A stretch of DNA of 64,000 nucleotides from DASSFZ01 sp035292585 (GTDB taxonomy: Bacteria > Chloroflexota > Anaerolineae > Fen-1058): positions 1 through 64,000 of the forward strand of contig DATDPU010000027.1 of assembly GCA_035292585.1 (NCBI GenBank), read 5' to 3'. Every line of letters begins with the position of its first letter. The stretch's first letter is position 1. Below, in pieces: positions 51,951-60,008 of this stretch. Both the position numbers and the translations under genes were made by a program. Under the pieces are notes generated by a model. The model was not told the origin of the DNA. It was given only the letters and a program-made list of their open reading frames with translations, and searched no databases.

Positions 51951-52718
51951 TCATTCAATCGCGAACGAGACCTGCACTTGCATGCTCACTTCGAGCTGAC
52001 CCGGTTGGATCGGCGCTCCGCCGCCTCCACCCAAGCCGGCGGCTCCGCGGTCATAGATGATCGGGCCAGGGCCGCCGGTAATCACTTCACTCACGACCAC
52101 GATTTCACCCAACTCCACGCCGCTCAGCTGCGCCAGGCTTTGCGCCCGGGTCCTGGCATCGGCGATCGCTTTCTCGCGCGCCTCGGCCTGCAGCGCGGTG
52201 GTGTCTTCGATGCTGAAGAACACACCCGAGATGTTGTTCGCGCCGGCGGTTACGGCATCGCTCAGGATCGCGCCAACCTGATCCAGGTCACGGAGCTTCA
52301 CCGAGACGCTGTTACTGACACGATAGGTGAACTCACCCGTCGGCGCACCGCTGCCCGGCTCATAGCGCTGCTCGGCGTAGAGGTTATAGTAAGCCGTCTG
52401 GATATCTTCCTCGGCAATACCAGCCTCCTGCAAAGCAGCGAGCACAGCCTGCATCTGCGTCTCATTCTGGCTGGTTGCTTCCTCGGGCGAAGCCGCCTGG
52501 GTATCTACGCCGATCTGCGCCGTAGCCAGATTGGGGGCCGCCGAGGCCGAGCCGCTGCCGACCACCGTCACGCTGCGCGCCGGCGCGCCAGCGCTCACCT
52601 GACTCGTCGGGCGCGCTGCCGCAGTCGGGATCGCACTGACGATGATGGCCGCGATGATCGCAATCACGGTCAATCCACCCACTACAAAGTACCACTTGCC
52701 GTTCTGTACGTTAGACAT
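51951..52718 (-). CDS. Membrane-anchored SIMPL-domain (DUF541) protein
   Basis: A 255-residue protein with an N-terminal helix (residues ~9-33) and an extracytoplasmic SIMPL domain (formerly DUF541). Family marks are S-V-T-V-V-G-S-G-S-A-S-A-A-P-N near the start and A-I-A-D-A-R-T-R-A-Q-S-L-A in the second half. A Gly-rich loop (G-L-G-G-G-G-G-A-P) precedes the last strand. Proteins of this family are implicated in envelope stress or secretion; the specific role is unknown. ATG 52718 follows GAGAGGAG. A TTGACG-N17-TAATCG promoter candidate lies at 52827-52799. Confidence 0.9.
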   Translation of the reverse strand: MSNVQNGKWYFVVGGLTVIAIIAAIIVSAIPTAAARPTSQVSAGAPARSVTVVGSGSASAAPNLATAQIGVDTQAASPEEATSQNETQMQAVLAALQEAGIAEEDIQTAYYNLYAEQRYEPGSGAPTGEFTYRVSNSVSVKLRDLDQVGAILSDAVTAGANNISGVFFSIEDTTALQAEAREKAIADARTRAQSLAQLSGVELGEIVVVSEVITGGPGPIIYDRGAAGLGGGGGAPIQPGQLEVSMQVQVSFAIE

Positions 52719-52907
52719 GGTTAATCTCCTCTCCAATATGTGCACGGTAAATGTGCCTTGTTTCCGGTTTTCAGACGAGCCTTATTCCTGAAAAGTTCCG
52801 ATTAGAGGCGCAGTTGCGCACCGTCAAAATTGTGTTACATTATGGTAAACATCCGGTATAAAGCCGCTTCTGGTGACCAAACTCCTACATATATCAGCTG
52901 TACGCCA

Positions 52908-52916
52908 TGCTATACT
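52908..52916 (+). promoter_or_regulatory. Extended -10 promoter of the TadE/TadG-like cluster
   Basis: TGC-TATACT (52908-52916), the same extended -10 word as at 689-697 and upstream of 42627. The -35 is weak. ATG 52952 follows with a ~30-nt leader containing AAGGTC. Confidence 0.55.
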
Positions 52917-52951
52917 GCTCGCGGTTACAGGTGCCGAAAGGTCAGTGGCAG

Positions 52952-53653
52952 ATGAGTCGATCACGCTATTCCCAAGGCTTACAACGCCTCGGCGCGGAGC
53001 GCGGCCAGAGTCTGGTCGAACTCGCCCTCTTCATGCCGATTTTCATCCTCATCATCGCCGGCATTGTCGAGATGGGGTACTTCATGATCCGCTACTTGGA
53101 CATCCTGGATGCCTCGCGCGAAGCCGCGCGTTTCGGTGCGGACCTTGACCCGGTCGGGACAGCCGGCCCAAGCGGCAACCCCTCTTACAACCCGGCCTAC
53201 AATCACAACTCGCCTGCGTATTCCGGCGCAACCGTCGACTGCGGCGCCACAGAGGAATTCTATACGGCCGTCGCCTGCTATGCTCAAGACAGCATGTCTG
53301 AGGAACTCGATCCGGATAACGGCTACGACGATGTCGTCATTTCCGCGTTCACGATTCGCGACGGCGGCGACGTGTGCAACGACTGGCGCTGGCCCGATCG
53401 GATGGAGCCCCCTGTCGACGACGAGGGCTGGTCGTACATGGGCAACCAATTCTCCAGGTTTTCTATCGCCAGGGTGAATGAGCTGATTCCCGACGGTTCG
53501 CCTCCACAAGGGCTTTTAATCCTTGAGATGTTTTACCAGCACCGGCAAGCATTAGGGTTGCCGTTCTTCACTGTCTTTGTGCCGCGCGATATCGGCATCT
53601 ACGTTTTTACCATCATGCCGAATCCGACCGCCGGTTCGCTGGAGTGTCCATAA
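52952..53653 (+). CDS. TadE-like pseudopilin-type protein
   Basis: A 233-residue protein with a TadE-type N-terminus: R-G-Q-S-L-V-E-L-A-L-F-M-P-I-F-I and one hydrophobic helix, followed by D-A-S-R-E-A-A-R-F-G. The E in Q-S-L-V-E matches the conserved Glu of TadE proteins. The extracytoplasmic region is acidic, with three Cys. In complete systems TadE/TadF proteins take part in Tad pilus assembly, but no TadA ATPase, TadB/C or Flp pilin is in the window. It is the first of a run of four similarly oriented secreted-protein genes. Confidence 0.85.
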   Translation: MSRSRYSQGLQRLGAERGQSLVELALFMPIFILIIAGIVEMGYFMIRYLDILDASREAARFGADLDPVGTAGPSGNPSYNPAYNHNSPAYSGATVDCGATEEFYTAVACYAQDSMSEELDPDNGYDDVVISAFTIRDGGDVCNDWRWPDRMEPPVDDEGWSYMGNQFSRFSIARVNELIPDGSPPQGLLILEMFYQHRQALGLPFFTVFVPRDIGIYVFTIMPNPTAGSLECP

Positions 53654-53669
53654 GGTCTGGAGTTCGTCC

Positions 53670-55292
53670 ATGTTGAAGTCTGCTCACTCTGCTCATTCGC
53701 GTGAAACCGGCCAGGCCATCATCCTGATCGTCTTCGTGTTCATCGGCCTGCTGGCCGCCGTGGGCATTGTCGTCGATCTGGGGCGCTACCTGGTGGCAAC
53801 CACGCAGCTGCGGCGGGCGGCTGACGCTGCGGCGCTTGCCGGCGCGGCGCAGTTCCGCGTGGCCGGCTCGACTCTCACGCCCGAGGCGGTATACGACAAA
53901 GTCAACCGGGCCGCGCGCGCCTCGTTGAGTGTGCATGGCGTGGCCACGCCGACGCTGGAGAGCGATTTGTGCCCAGTCGACGCGACAGAGGGCACTTGCG
54001 TTGCAACTGGCTTGATCGATCCATCGCTGATCACCAATCCGCCCAGCAAGAAAGTGCGCGTCAGGCTCGCTGAAAATCTGCCGCTAGTCTTCTTACGCCT
54101 GGTCGGTATCAACTCGGTACCCATCAGCGCCGAATCCACCACCGAAGCCGCGGCCGTAGATGTTGTGCTGGCGATCGATACCTCCGACTCGATGGCTTCG
54201 GATACGCTCGCTGCCCAGGGGTCGGGTATTGGCGACTATCAGAAGGTATATGCCTGCGATCACGTCACTACCAACCCGCTCAATACCGACTGTTATCCGT
54301 TTTACGAAGTGAAGGCGGCCGCGCTGTCTTTCCTGGACTATTTGTCGGCCGGCTACGATCGTGTATCCGTGATCCCGTTCGCCCTGGAGGCAGGCTACTG
54401 CATCAATGTCGGCGATGTCTGGCCGTACTGTGCCGCGTCGGCGTATAACAAATACGTTCCGTTGACCACCGATCTCAACGCGGCGCGCACCTTCCTTGCG
54501 AATTTGGACATTGCTATCCCGGCATGGGCCGGTTCTCCACCGCCCTCCCCCGCGCCGCCCTGTCCCAGCTATCAATCTCCTTATTACGATCCGCGCTTAT
54601 GCACCAACACCAACATCGGCGCCGGCCTCCGCGCAGCGGCGACAGAGTTGCTGAAAGAGTTCGACCCGAACTATTCGGTCATCGATGTGAACGCCGGCCC
54701 GAACCACCCTTCGAAAGAACGCCTGCGCGTCATCATCCTGCTCACCGATGGCGCAACCAATGCGTCCGGGCTTGGCGCAGAAGGCGCCACCTATGGCGAA
54801 CCGGATGGTCTGCCGGGCTTAGCGGTGCAGGGCTTCTGCCCGCGCTACACCTGGGTCTACCCGCCCACCGCACCCTTCTGCCGCGCCGTCAATCCGGTGT
54901 TGACCGGCCCGAAAGCGGATATCCTGGCCAGCCGGCATATTTCGGGCAGTGTGTACTATGATGCGGTCGACTATGCGCTGGACTGGGCAGATTTTGCCAT
55001 GCTCAACGAGGAAGCCGACGGCAACGGCATCGTCATGTTCACGATCGGACTGGGCAACCAAGTTATCACTGCGCCCTTCGGCGATCCCGTTGTCGGCGAG
55101 AAGTTGCTGCGCTACATCGCAGCCGGCGGCGACGACGGAAGGCTGGAGACGGATCCCTGCGCCGGGATACCCAACTCCACATTAGCTGAACCAAAGAGTT
55201 GCGGCAACTACTACTTCGCTCCATCCGGGCCGCAGCTGCTCAATATTTTCAAGGCCATCGCGGGGCGCATCTTCACCCGCATCAATCAGTAG
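53670..55292 (+). CDS. TadG-like protein with von Willebrand factor A domain
   Basis: A 540-residue surface protein. The N-terminus has a TadG-type helix (I-I-L-I-V-F-V-F-I-G-L-L-A-A-V-G-I-V-V-D-L-G-R) followed by R-R-A-A-D-A-A-A-L-A-G-A. Residues ~160-540 are a VWA domain with a MIDAS motif D-T-S-D-S and I-L-L-T-D-G-A-T-N. Two insertions are Cys/Pro-rich (P-P-S-P-A-P-P-C-P). ATG 53670 follows TGGAG at ~8 nt; an upstream frame overlaps the TadE gene and was not used. Likely roles are adhesion or a scaffold at the cell surface. Confidence 0.88.
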   Translation: MLKSAHSAHSRETGQAIILIVFVFIGLLAAVGIVVDLGRYLVATTQLRRAADAAALAGAAQFRVAGSTLTPEAVYDKVNRAARASLSVHGVATPTLESDLCPVDATEGTCVATGLIDPSLITNPPSKKVRVRLAENLPLVFLRLVGINSVPISAESTTEAAAVDVVLAIDTSDSMASDTLAAQGSGIGDYQKVYACDHVTTNPLNTDCYPFYEVKAAALSFLDYLSAGYDRVSVIPFALEAGYCINVGDVWPYCAASAYNKYVPLTTDLNAARTFLANLDIAIPAWAGSPPPSPAPPCPSYQSPYYDPRLCTNTNIGAGLRAAATELLKEFDPNYSVIDVNAGPNHPSKERLRVIILLTDGATNASGLGAEGATYGEPDGLPGLAVQGFCPRYTWVYPPTAPFCRAVNPVLTGPKADILASRHISGSVYYDAVDYALDWADFAMLNEEADGNGIVMFTIGLGNQVITAPFGDPVVGEKLLRYIAAGGDDGRLETDPCAGIPNSTLAEPKSCGNYYFAPSGPQLLNIFKAIAGRIFTRINQ

Positions 55293-55306
55293 CAAGGCAG
55301 ACTGCC

Positions 55307-56371
55307 ATGAACACGACTCAACTCTCTCACTCGCAGCGGTCGCGCGGCCAGGCGCTTCTGGAATTCGCGCTCGTGCTGCCTATCTTGCTCTTGATCATCT
55401 TCGTGATCATCGAGTTCGCGCGGCTGTTCCAGGCCTGGCTGGTGATTGAAAACGTCGCCCGCATGGCGGGCCGCTATGCCGTCACCGGGCAGTACGGCGA
55501 CGGGAACTGCCCGGTCAACGACCTGGGCGTCCCCGATTGCACGACTGAAGACGACGAAGACCTCGCGCGCACAGCCAGTATTCGCCAGGTAGGCTACACC
55601 AGCGCCGCCGGTATTATGAATGACAAGACCCGAGCCGTTCCACGCAACAACCGCACCTTTTACCGGGTTGTCATTTGCGGCGATGGCGCTCCAGACACCA
55701 ACGACGATGGCAGCCCTGATATTGGCTGGGACGAGCAAGGCCAGGTAACTGGCGCTGGCTATCCGCAGTGCGTCAATTTCGTGACTCGAACCGAGGCTGA
55801 ATTCCCCGGAGCTCCCGGCCGGCGCGTTCTGATCTACGTCGAATTCGATCACCCGCTGATCACGCCGCTGCGCGCCATTGCCGATTGGCTGCCGCTCACC
55901 GCCCGGCGTGAAATGGTGGTCGAAAAGTTCCGCGCCGTCCGCCTGGCTGGCGTGCCGCCGACAGTTTCGGTCCCGTCGCCGACGCCGAGCGATACCCCCA
56001 CGCCGAGCGCGACGCCGTCGCCTAGCGCTACCTCTACGCCCACCTATACGCCCACGCCTAGCATGACGCCCACACCCAGTCGGACGCCGACGCGAACAGT
56101 GTCGCCTACGCCGTCACGTACACCCACCCGCACGCTTACACCCAGTCGTACGCCGACCCGGACGGCGACGCGCACCCCGCGACCGACCCGTACACCCACC
56201 GCGACGTGTCGACCGGGCCAATGCACGGCGACGCCGACGCGGACGAGAACGCCCACCCGTACCCTGACCCGCACTCCGACGCGGACGCGGACTCCAGGCC
56301 CGACATCGACTCGGACACCGACGAGGACCTCACCGCCGGTGACACCGCCGACGATCTGTTACGACTGCTGA
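55307..56371 (+). CDS. TadE-like protein with a long Arg/Thr/Pro tail
   Basis: A 354-residue protein starting with a TadE motif (R-G-Q-A-L-L-E-F-A-L-V-L-P-I-L-L) and helix. A ~180-residue extracytoplasmic domain follows. The last ~130 residues consist of Thr-Pro repeats that shift from Ser/Thr/Pro to Thr/Arg/Pro (R-T-P-T-R-T), with Cys pairs C-R-P-G-Q-C and a terminal C-Y-D-C. The tail is strongly basic, fitting attachment to an anionic wall or glycan, or disulphide crosslinking. ATG 55307 lies 14 nt after the VWA gene, with AAGGCAG upstream. Confidence 0.85.
   Translation: MNTTQLSHSQRSRGQALLEFALVLPILLLIIFVIIEFARLFQAWLVIENVARMAGRYAVTGQYGDGNCPVNDLGVPDCTTEDDEDLARTASIRQVGYTSAAGIMNDKTRAVPRNNRTFYRVVICGDGAPDTNDDGSPDIGWDEQGQVTGAGYPQCVNFVTRTEAEFPGAPGRRVLIYVEFDHPLITPLRAIADWLPLTARREMVVEKFRAVRLAGVPPTVSVPSPTPSDTPTPSATPSPSATSTPTYTPTPSMTPTPSRTPTRTVSPTPSRTPTRTLTPSRTPTRTATRTPRPTRTPTATCRPGQCTATPTRTRTPTRTLTRTPTRTRTPGPTSTRTPTRTSPPVTPPTICYDC
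55960..56371 (+). repeat. Low-complexity Thr-Pro/Arg-coding repeat
   Basis: Degenerate hexanucleotide and nonanucleotide repeats of ACGCCNACN / CGNACGCC type coding the C-terminal tail of the TadE-like protein. The reverse strand shows a matching Val/Gly shadow frame. Confidence 0.75.
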
Positions 56372-56395
56372 CCTTCAGGTGGGCGCGTACAATCG

Positions 56396-56436
56396 GGTGG
56401 GGCAGACTCTGACCAGCAGACTGCCCCACCTTTGTT
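56396..56436 (+). terminator. Rho-independent terminator after the TadE-like gene
   Basis: Arms GGTGGGGCAG (56396-56405) and CTGCCCCACC (56421-56430), then TTTGTT. It splits the upstream TadE/TadG genes from the next secreted-protein gene. Confidence 0.82.
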
Positions 56437-56453
56437 AATCGATGAGGTTGACG

Positions 56454-57599
56454 ATGCGTTGTCTCCGAGTGATCATCACCCTGGCCGCAGCGACGGCGGC
56501 GCTGATCGTGTTTACGCTGACCGTTCAGGCAGGTGTAGTCTCAGCTGCGCAGACACACTCGCGCTCCACACACAACCGTCTCGATCAAGACCCCACCTTC
56601 ACCCGGATTCAGACCATCACGCTCGTCACCGCACCCCCCGAAGCGACGGCGCTCACGACGATCTGGGAAAACCGCTGGCTGGACCTGAACGGATCGTTTC
56701 TGTATTATTTGCCCGCCGATTTCTCGAACATCAACGTTACAGGCGGCAGCTTCAACGTCGTCACGAACTTCACCCCGCCCTACACGTCCAGCTTCAACGA
56801 GGTCTTCACGAACCGAATCGCGTTGGCGCCCACCGTCGGTCAGCCGCTCTATCTCAGCTACCGCACCAACAGCCGCGCCGTCCGGCAGGGCAACCAGTTC
56901 GTCATCGTACTGCACGCCAACAGCTCGCAGCCGAGCTACTACAAGACCACCCTCCTGTTCAACCAAAGCGCCTACAAGTTCATCGGCTATTTCGCCGATC
57001 CAGCTGATACTTTGCAGTCGGTCATCACCACGCCGCTGACCACCTCGGGCGGCGTCTACTGGGGACCGCTTGCCCTGTCCGCCGCGGATCGGATCGATCG
57101 AGATATCGTGCTGGGGGATGTGCGTCTGCCGATCGACCTGGCCATCCAATCGGCCAGCGTGATCCCGTCGAGCGATAAGCGCTCGGTGCAGGTGAACGCG
57201 ACCATCGTCAACAATGGCAGTGTAGAAACCGGCGGCCTGTTCTTCATCGAACTGTACGACCGCCCGGCCGGCGCGCCCCCGCCCAACGGCCCTGGCGATC
57301 ACGCAGGCGGCGCCTGCCGCGACCCGCAGTGTTCCTCCTATCGCAGCAGCAACTACAACTACCACGACTTGCCACGCCTGGGACAGAACCAAACGAAGTC
57401 GTTCGTTTTCAACTACCAGTTCGAAGTCGGCGGCTTGCGCACGCTTTATCTGCAAGTGGACTCCTTCGAGTTCGGGACGAACTACGGGCTTATCCTCGAA
57501 GTCGATGACAACACCGCCAGCTACAACAACATCAGGAATCTGGGCAGCTACCCGGCCGTGGGCAAGACCTACCTACCCCTCATACGCAAGAGCCAATAA
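56454..57599 (+). CDS. Secreted protein of unknown function, CARDB-like C-terminal part
   Basis: A 381-residue exported protein. Residues 1-31 are a signal peptide (T-A-A-L-I-V-F-T-L-T-V-Q-A-G). The middle region is beta-rich without recognised motifs. Residues ~215-345 resemble a CARDB-type Ig fold (D-L-A-I-Q-S-A-S-V-I-P, V-N-A-T-I-V-N-N-G-S-V-E-T-G-G, V-E-V-D-D-N-T-A-type ending). It ends with T-Y-L-P-L-I-R-K. ATG 56454 has GAGG 6-7 nt upstream and was preferred to the ATG four codons before. It follows a terminator and precedes the response regulator by 7 nt. Confidence 0.75.
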   Translation: MRCLRVIITLAAATAALIVFTLTVQAGVVSAAQTHSRSTHNRLDQDPTFTRIQTITLVTAPPEATALTTIWENRWLDLNGSFLYYLPADFSNINVTGGSFNVVTNFTPPYTSSFNEVFTNRIALAPTVGQPLYLSYRTNSRAVRQGNQFVIVLHANSSQPSYYKTTLLFNQSAYKFIGYFADPADTLQSVITTPLTTSGGVYWGPLALSAADRIDRDIVLGDVRLPIDLAIQSASVIPSSDKRSVQVNATIVNNGSVETGGLFFIELYDRPAGAPPPNGPGDHAGGACRDPQCSSYRSSNYNYHDLPRLGQNQTKSFVFNYQFEVGGLRTLYLQVDSFEFGTNYGLILEVDDNTASYNNIRNLGSYPAVGKTYLPLIRKSQ

Positions 57600-57606
57600 C
57601 CACACT

Positions 57607-58296
57607 ATGGGCCCCAAAGTCCTCATCGTCGACGACGACACCTCCATCCGCACCGCCCTGGAAGTCTTTCTACGCGACGCCGGCTACGAACCCTTCTCGG
57701 CGCCCAACGCCGCCGAAGGACTGCGCCTGTTGTATAGCGAGCGCCCCGCCCTCGTCCTGCTGGATGTCGTCATGCCGGGCATGGATGGCTGGGAAATGGC
57801 GGCGCGTATTCGCGAGCTGTCCGATGTGCCGCTAATCATCATCAGCGGCCGCGATACCGAGTCGGACAAACTGCGCGGCTTCCGGCTGGGCGCCGACGAC
57901 TACGTCACCAAACCTTTCAGTCTGGTGGAACTCGGCGCGCGGATCGGCGCCGTGCTGGCCCGCGCGGCCAAGTCGGTGCGCGGGCATGAGCGCCGCCAAT
58001 ACCTCTTCAGCGATCTGACCATCGACCTCGACCGGCATCGTGTCATGCGCGGCGACCAGGTGATCGACATGACGCCGACCGAGTTTCGCTTGCTGCAAGT
58101 CCTGGTCGAGAAGGCGGGCGACGCCGTTTCGGAAACGCAGCTGCACGAAAGCGTTTGGGGCAACTTGCGCCAGCATAACGCCGGCTACGTCCGTCGCTAC
58201 ATCTGGTTCCTGCGCCAAAAACTCGAGCGCGACCCCACTCACCCCGAGCTCATTCACACCGTCCGTAAGTTCGGTTACCGTTTCGGACCGGAATAA
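57607..58296 (+). CDS. OmpR/PhoB-family response regulator
   Basis: A 229-residue two-component regulator. Receiver domain: acidic pocket V-D-D-D, phosphoacceptor Asp in V-L-L-D-V-V-M-P-G-M-D-G, Thr/Ser in I-I-S-G-R, Lys in V-T-K-P-F. The C-terminal winged helix has L-T-I-D-L-D-R-H-R-V, M-T-P-T-E-F-R-L-L-Q-V-L and T-V-R-K-F-G-Y-R-F. It begins 7 nt after the secreted-protein gene, without a clear ribosome-binding site, so coupling is likely. No cognate kinase is adjacent; the kinases at 23-32 kb are far away. Confidence 0.94.
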   Translation: MGPKVLIVDDDTSIRTALEVFLRDAGYEPFSAPNAAEGLRLLYSERPALVLLDVVMPGMDGWEMAARIRELSDVPLIIISGRDTESDKLRGFRLGADDYVTKPFSLVELGARIGAVLARAAKSVRGHERRQYLFSDLTIDLDRHRVMRGDQVIDMTPTEFRLLQVLVEKAGDAVSETQLHESVWGNLRQHNAGYVRRYIWFLRQKLERDPTHPELIHTVRKFGYRFGPE

Positions 58297-58323
58297 GAAT
58301 CCCCAGTTTCTGTGAGTACCGGC

Positions 58324-58370
58324 TACCTATCTACCTGTCTACCCTTATCAAGTAGACAGGTAGATAGGTA
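58324..58370. terminator. Long perfect hairpin between convergent genes
   Basis: Arms TACCTATCTACCTGTCTAC and GTAGACAGGTAGATAGGTA, 19 bp, 9-nt loop, between the response regulator (+) and the LhgO-like gene (-). It lacks T runs but is well placed to end both transcripts. The word also recurs in the korA-korB spacer. Confidence 0.6.
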
Positions 58371-58382
58371 AATGGGTGAGTT

Positions 58383-59582
58383 TCAAACGCCAAAATTCCT
58401 CACAGCCATCGCCGCGATTGTCTGCCCGATACTGATCGAAGCCGTCGCGGCCGGGGAGGGCGCGTTCAGAACGTGGATCATCTGCTCGGTCTCGACGATG
58501 CGGAAATCATCCACCAGCGCCCCGTTTGGCTCGAGTGCTTGCGCGCGCACACCCGCGCCCGCCGGGCGCACGTCGTCGAGGCGCAAATCAGGCGCCAGCC
58601 TTTGCAGCGCCCTTACAAAAGCGCGTTTACTGAAGGAACGGTAAAACTCCCCCAGCCCGGTTCGCCAATAGCGGCGCGCCATGCGCCAGAACCCGCCATA
58701 GGCCGCAAAACCTCGCGTGTCGCGCGCCGAGAAACTCGAGCGGCGATAGCCCTCGCGCTTAAAGGCGAGCACCGCATTCGGGCCGGCTTCGACGCCGCCG
58801 TGAATCATCCGCGTAAAATGGACGCCGAGAAAAGGGAAGCGCGGATCGGGCACCGGATAGATCAGGTTCTTCACCAGGTGCTGTCGATCGGGCACCAGCT
58901 CATAGTATTCGCCTCGAAAGGGGATGATCTGCAGCCGCGGATCGACGCCGCACATTCGCGCAATCCGATCCGATTGCAGCCCGCCGCAGTTGATCAGATG
59001 GCGGCACTCGATTGCCTCTTTGTCGGTTTCGAGGATCAGCGCATCGGGCCTGCGGCGGAAACGGCGCACGCGCGAGCCGATGCACACCGCGCCGCCCGCT
59101 GCCTGCACCTCATCGGCGAAGGCCTGCGCCACCTGCGTGTAATCGACGATGCCGGTTTCCGGCGCGAACAGCCCCGCGATGCCGGCCGCGTGCGGCTCAT
59201 ACTCTCTAATCTCTTCAGCGCGCAACCGGCGCAATCCCTGCAAGCCGTTTGCCGTACCGCGCCGCTCCAGTTCGGCCAGCGCCGGCAGCTCCCCGTCGCG
59301 CGTCGCAATGACGACTTTGCCGCAGCGATCGTGCGCGATCTGGTGCTCCGCGCAGAAGCGATACAACGCCGCGCGACCCTCGACGCAATTGCGCGCCTTG
59401 AGCGAACCGGGCTTATAGTACAGGCCGGAGTGAATCACGCCGCTGTTGTGGCCGGTTTGATGCGCCGCGAGTCGATCCTCCGCTTCAAGGACGACGAGTG
59501 ACAGGCGACGCTGCTCGACAAGCGCCCGCGCCGTCGCCAGACCCACAATGCCGCCGCCGATGATGGCAATGTCGTATCGCAT
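58383..59582 (-). CDS. lhgO: L-2-hydroxyglutarate oxidase-like FAD oxidoreductase
   Basis: A 399-residue flavoprotein of the LhgO/L2HGDH family, which oxidises L-2-hydroxyglutarate to 2-oxoglutarate. The N-terminal dinucleotide motif is I-I-G-G-G-I-V-G-L-A-T-A. H-Q-T-G-H-N-S-G-V-I-H-S-G-L-Y-Y-K-P-G-S is the diagnostic LhgO segment, and F-R-G-E-Y-Y-E-L and the C-terminal N-A-P-S-P-A-A-T-A-S fit the family. The length (~400) is normal. ATG 59582 follows GGAGAAG. A link to the korAB enzyme through 2-oxoglutarate is possible but only inferential. Confidence 0.92.
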   Translation of the reverse strand: MRYDIAIIGGGIVGLATARALVEQRRLSLVVLEAEDRLAAHQTGHNSGVIHSGLYYKPGSLKARNCVEGRAALYRFCAEHQIAHDRCGKVVIATRDGELPALAELERRGTANGLQGLRRLRAEEIREYEPHAAGIAGLFAPETGIVDYTQVAQAFADEVQAAGGAVCIGSRVRRFRRRPDALILETDKEAIECRHLINCGGLQSDRIARMCGVDPRLQIIPFRGEYYELVPDRQHLVKNLIYPVPDPRFPFLGVHFTRMIHGGVEAGPNAVLAFKREGYRRSSFSARDTRGFAAYGGFWRMARRYWRTGLGEFYRSFSKRAFVRALQRLAPDLRLDDVRPAGAGVRAQALEPNGALVDDFRIVETEQMIHVLNAPSPAATASISIGQTIAAMAVRNFGV

Positions 59583-59742
59583 CGAAGCTTCTCCACGAAA
59601 GTCTTGATTGTTAACCACCAAGCCACCAAGAACCTTCAGAACTTTCTTCGTGCCTTGGGGCCTTCGTGGCTGATTTTCAGATAGCTTAGCGGTCCTACAA
59701 CGAAATCGAGCCTTCAGCCGGAACTCGATGCCTACTTGCCTG

Positions 59743-59904
59743 CTACTCGTCCGCTTCGGCAGCCTGGCGCAGAACTAAGAACGCCTCTTTGAGCGGCTGA
59801 CTGACGGCGCTTTCAGGCTCGGCTAACACCAGCGCTTGATAAGCCTCTAAGTAGGCGATCCGAAGCCGGTGAAAGAAGTGTAGGAAGTGACGCAGGAAGC
59901 CCAT
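59743..59904 (-). CDS. Small hypothetical protein
   Basis: A 53-residue frame from ATG 59904 (M-G-F-L-R-H-F-L-H-F-F-H-R-L-R-I-A-Y), helical, with an acidic C-terminus (Q-A-A-E-A-D-E). The open frame extends upstream into the dispersed repeat at 59935-60008, which argues for the internal start. No ribosome-binding site is clear. It could be a fragment or a non-coding frame. Confidence 0.3.
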   Translation of the reverse strand: MGFLRHFLHFFHRLRIAYLEAYQALVLAEPESAVSQPLKEAFLVLRQAAEADE

Positions 59905-59934
59905 GCAGTCCAGAATCAGTACATCACGAAATCC

Positions 59935-60008
59935 GTAGTTTAGCCCCCTGCTTGCGCCCCCTTGTGGGGTTGTGGGCGGCAAAAACGGGCACAAGGCCCT
60001 AGGCTACG
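59935..60008. repeat. Dispersed 'TAGCNTAG' element overlapping the methylase stop codon
   Basis: Begins CGTAGTTTAGCCCCCTGCTT and ends AAGGCCCTAGGCTACG. It matches the copy at 22330-22400 in order and spacing. The minus-strand TAG stop of the methylase gene (60006-60004) lies inside the element. Confidence 0.82.

Noticed and set aside
59743..59994. Restriction-enzyme partner for the DNA methylase
   Set aside because: The only adjacent frame is a 53-83 codon helical peptide without nuclease motifs; the methylase is treated as an orphan.
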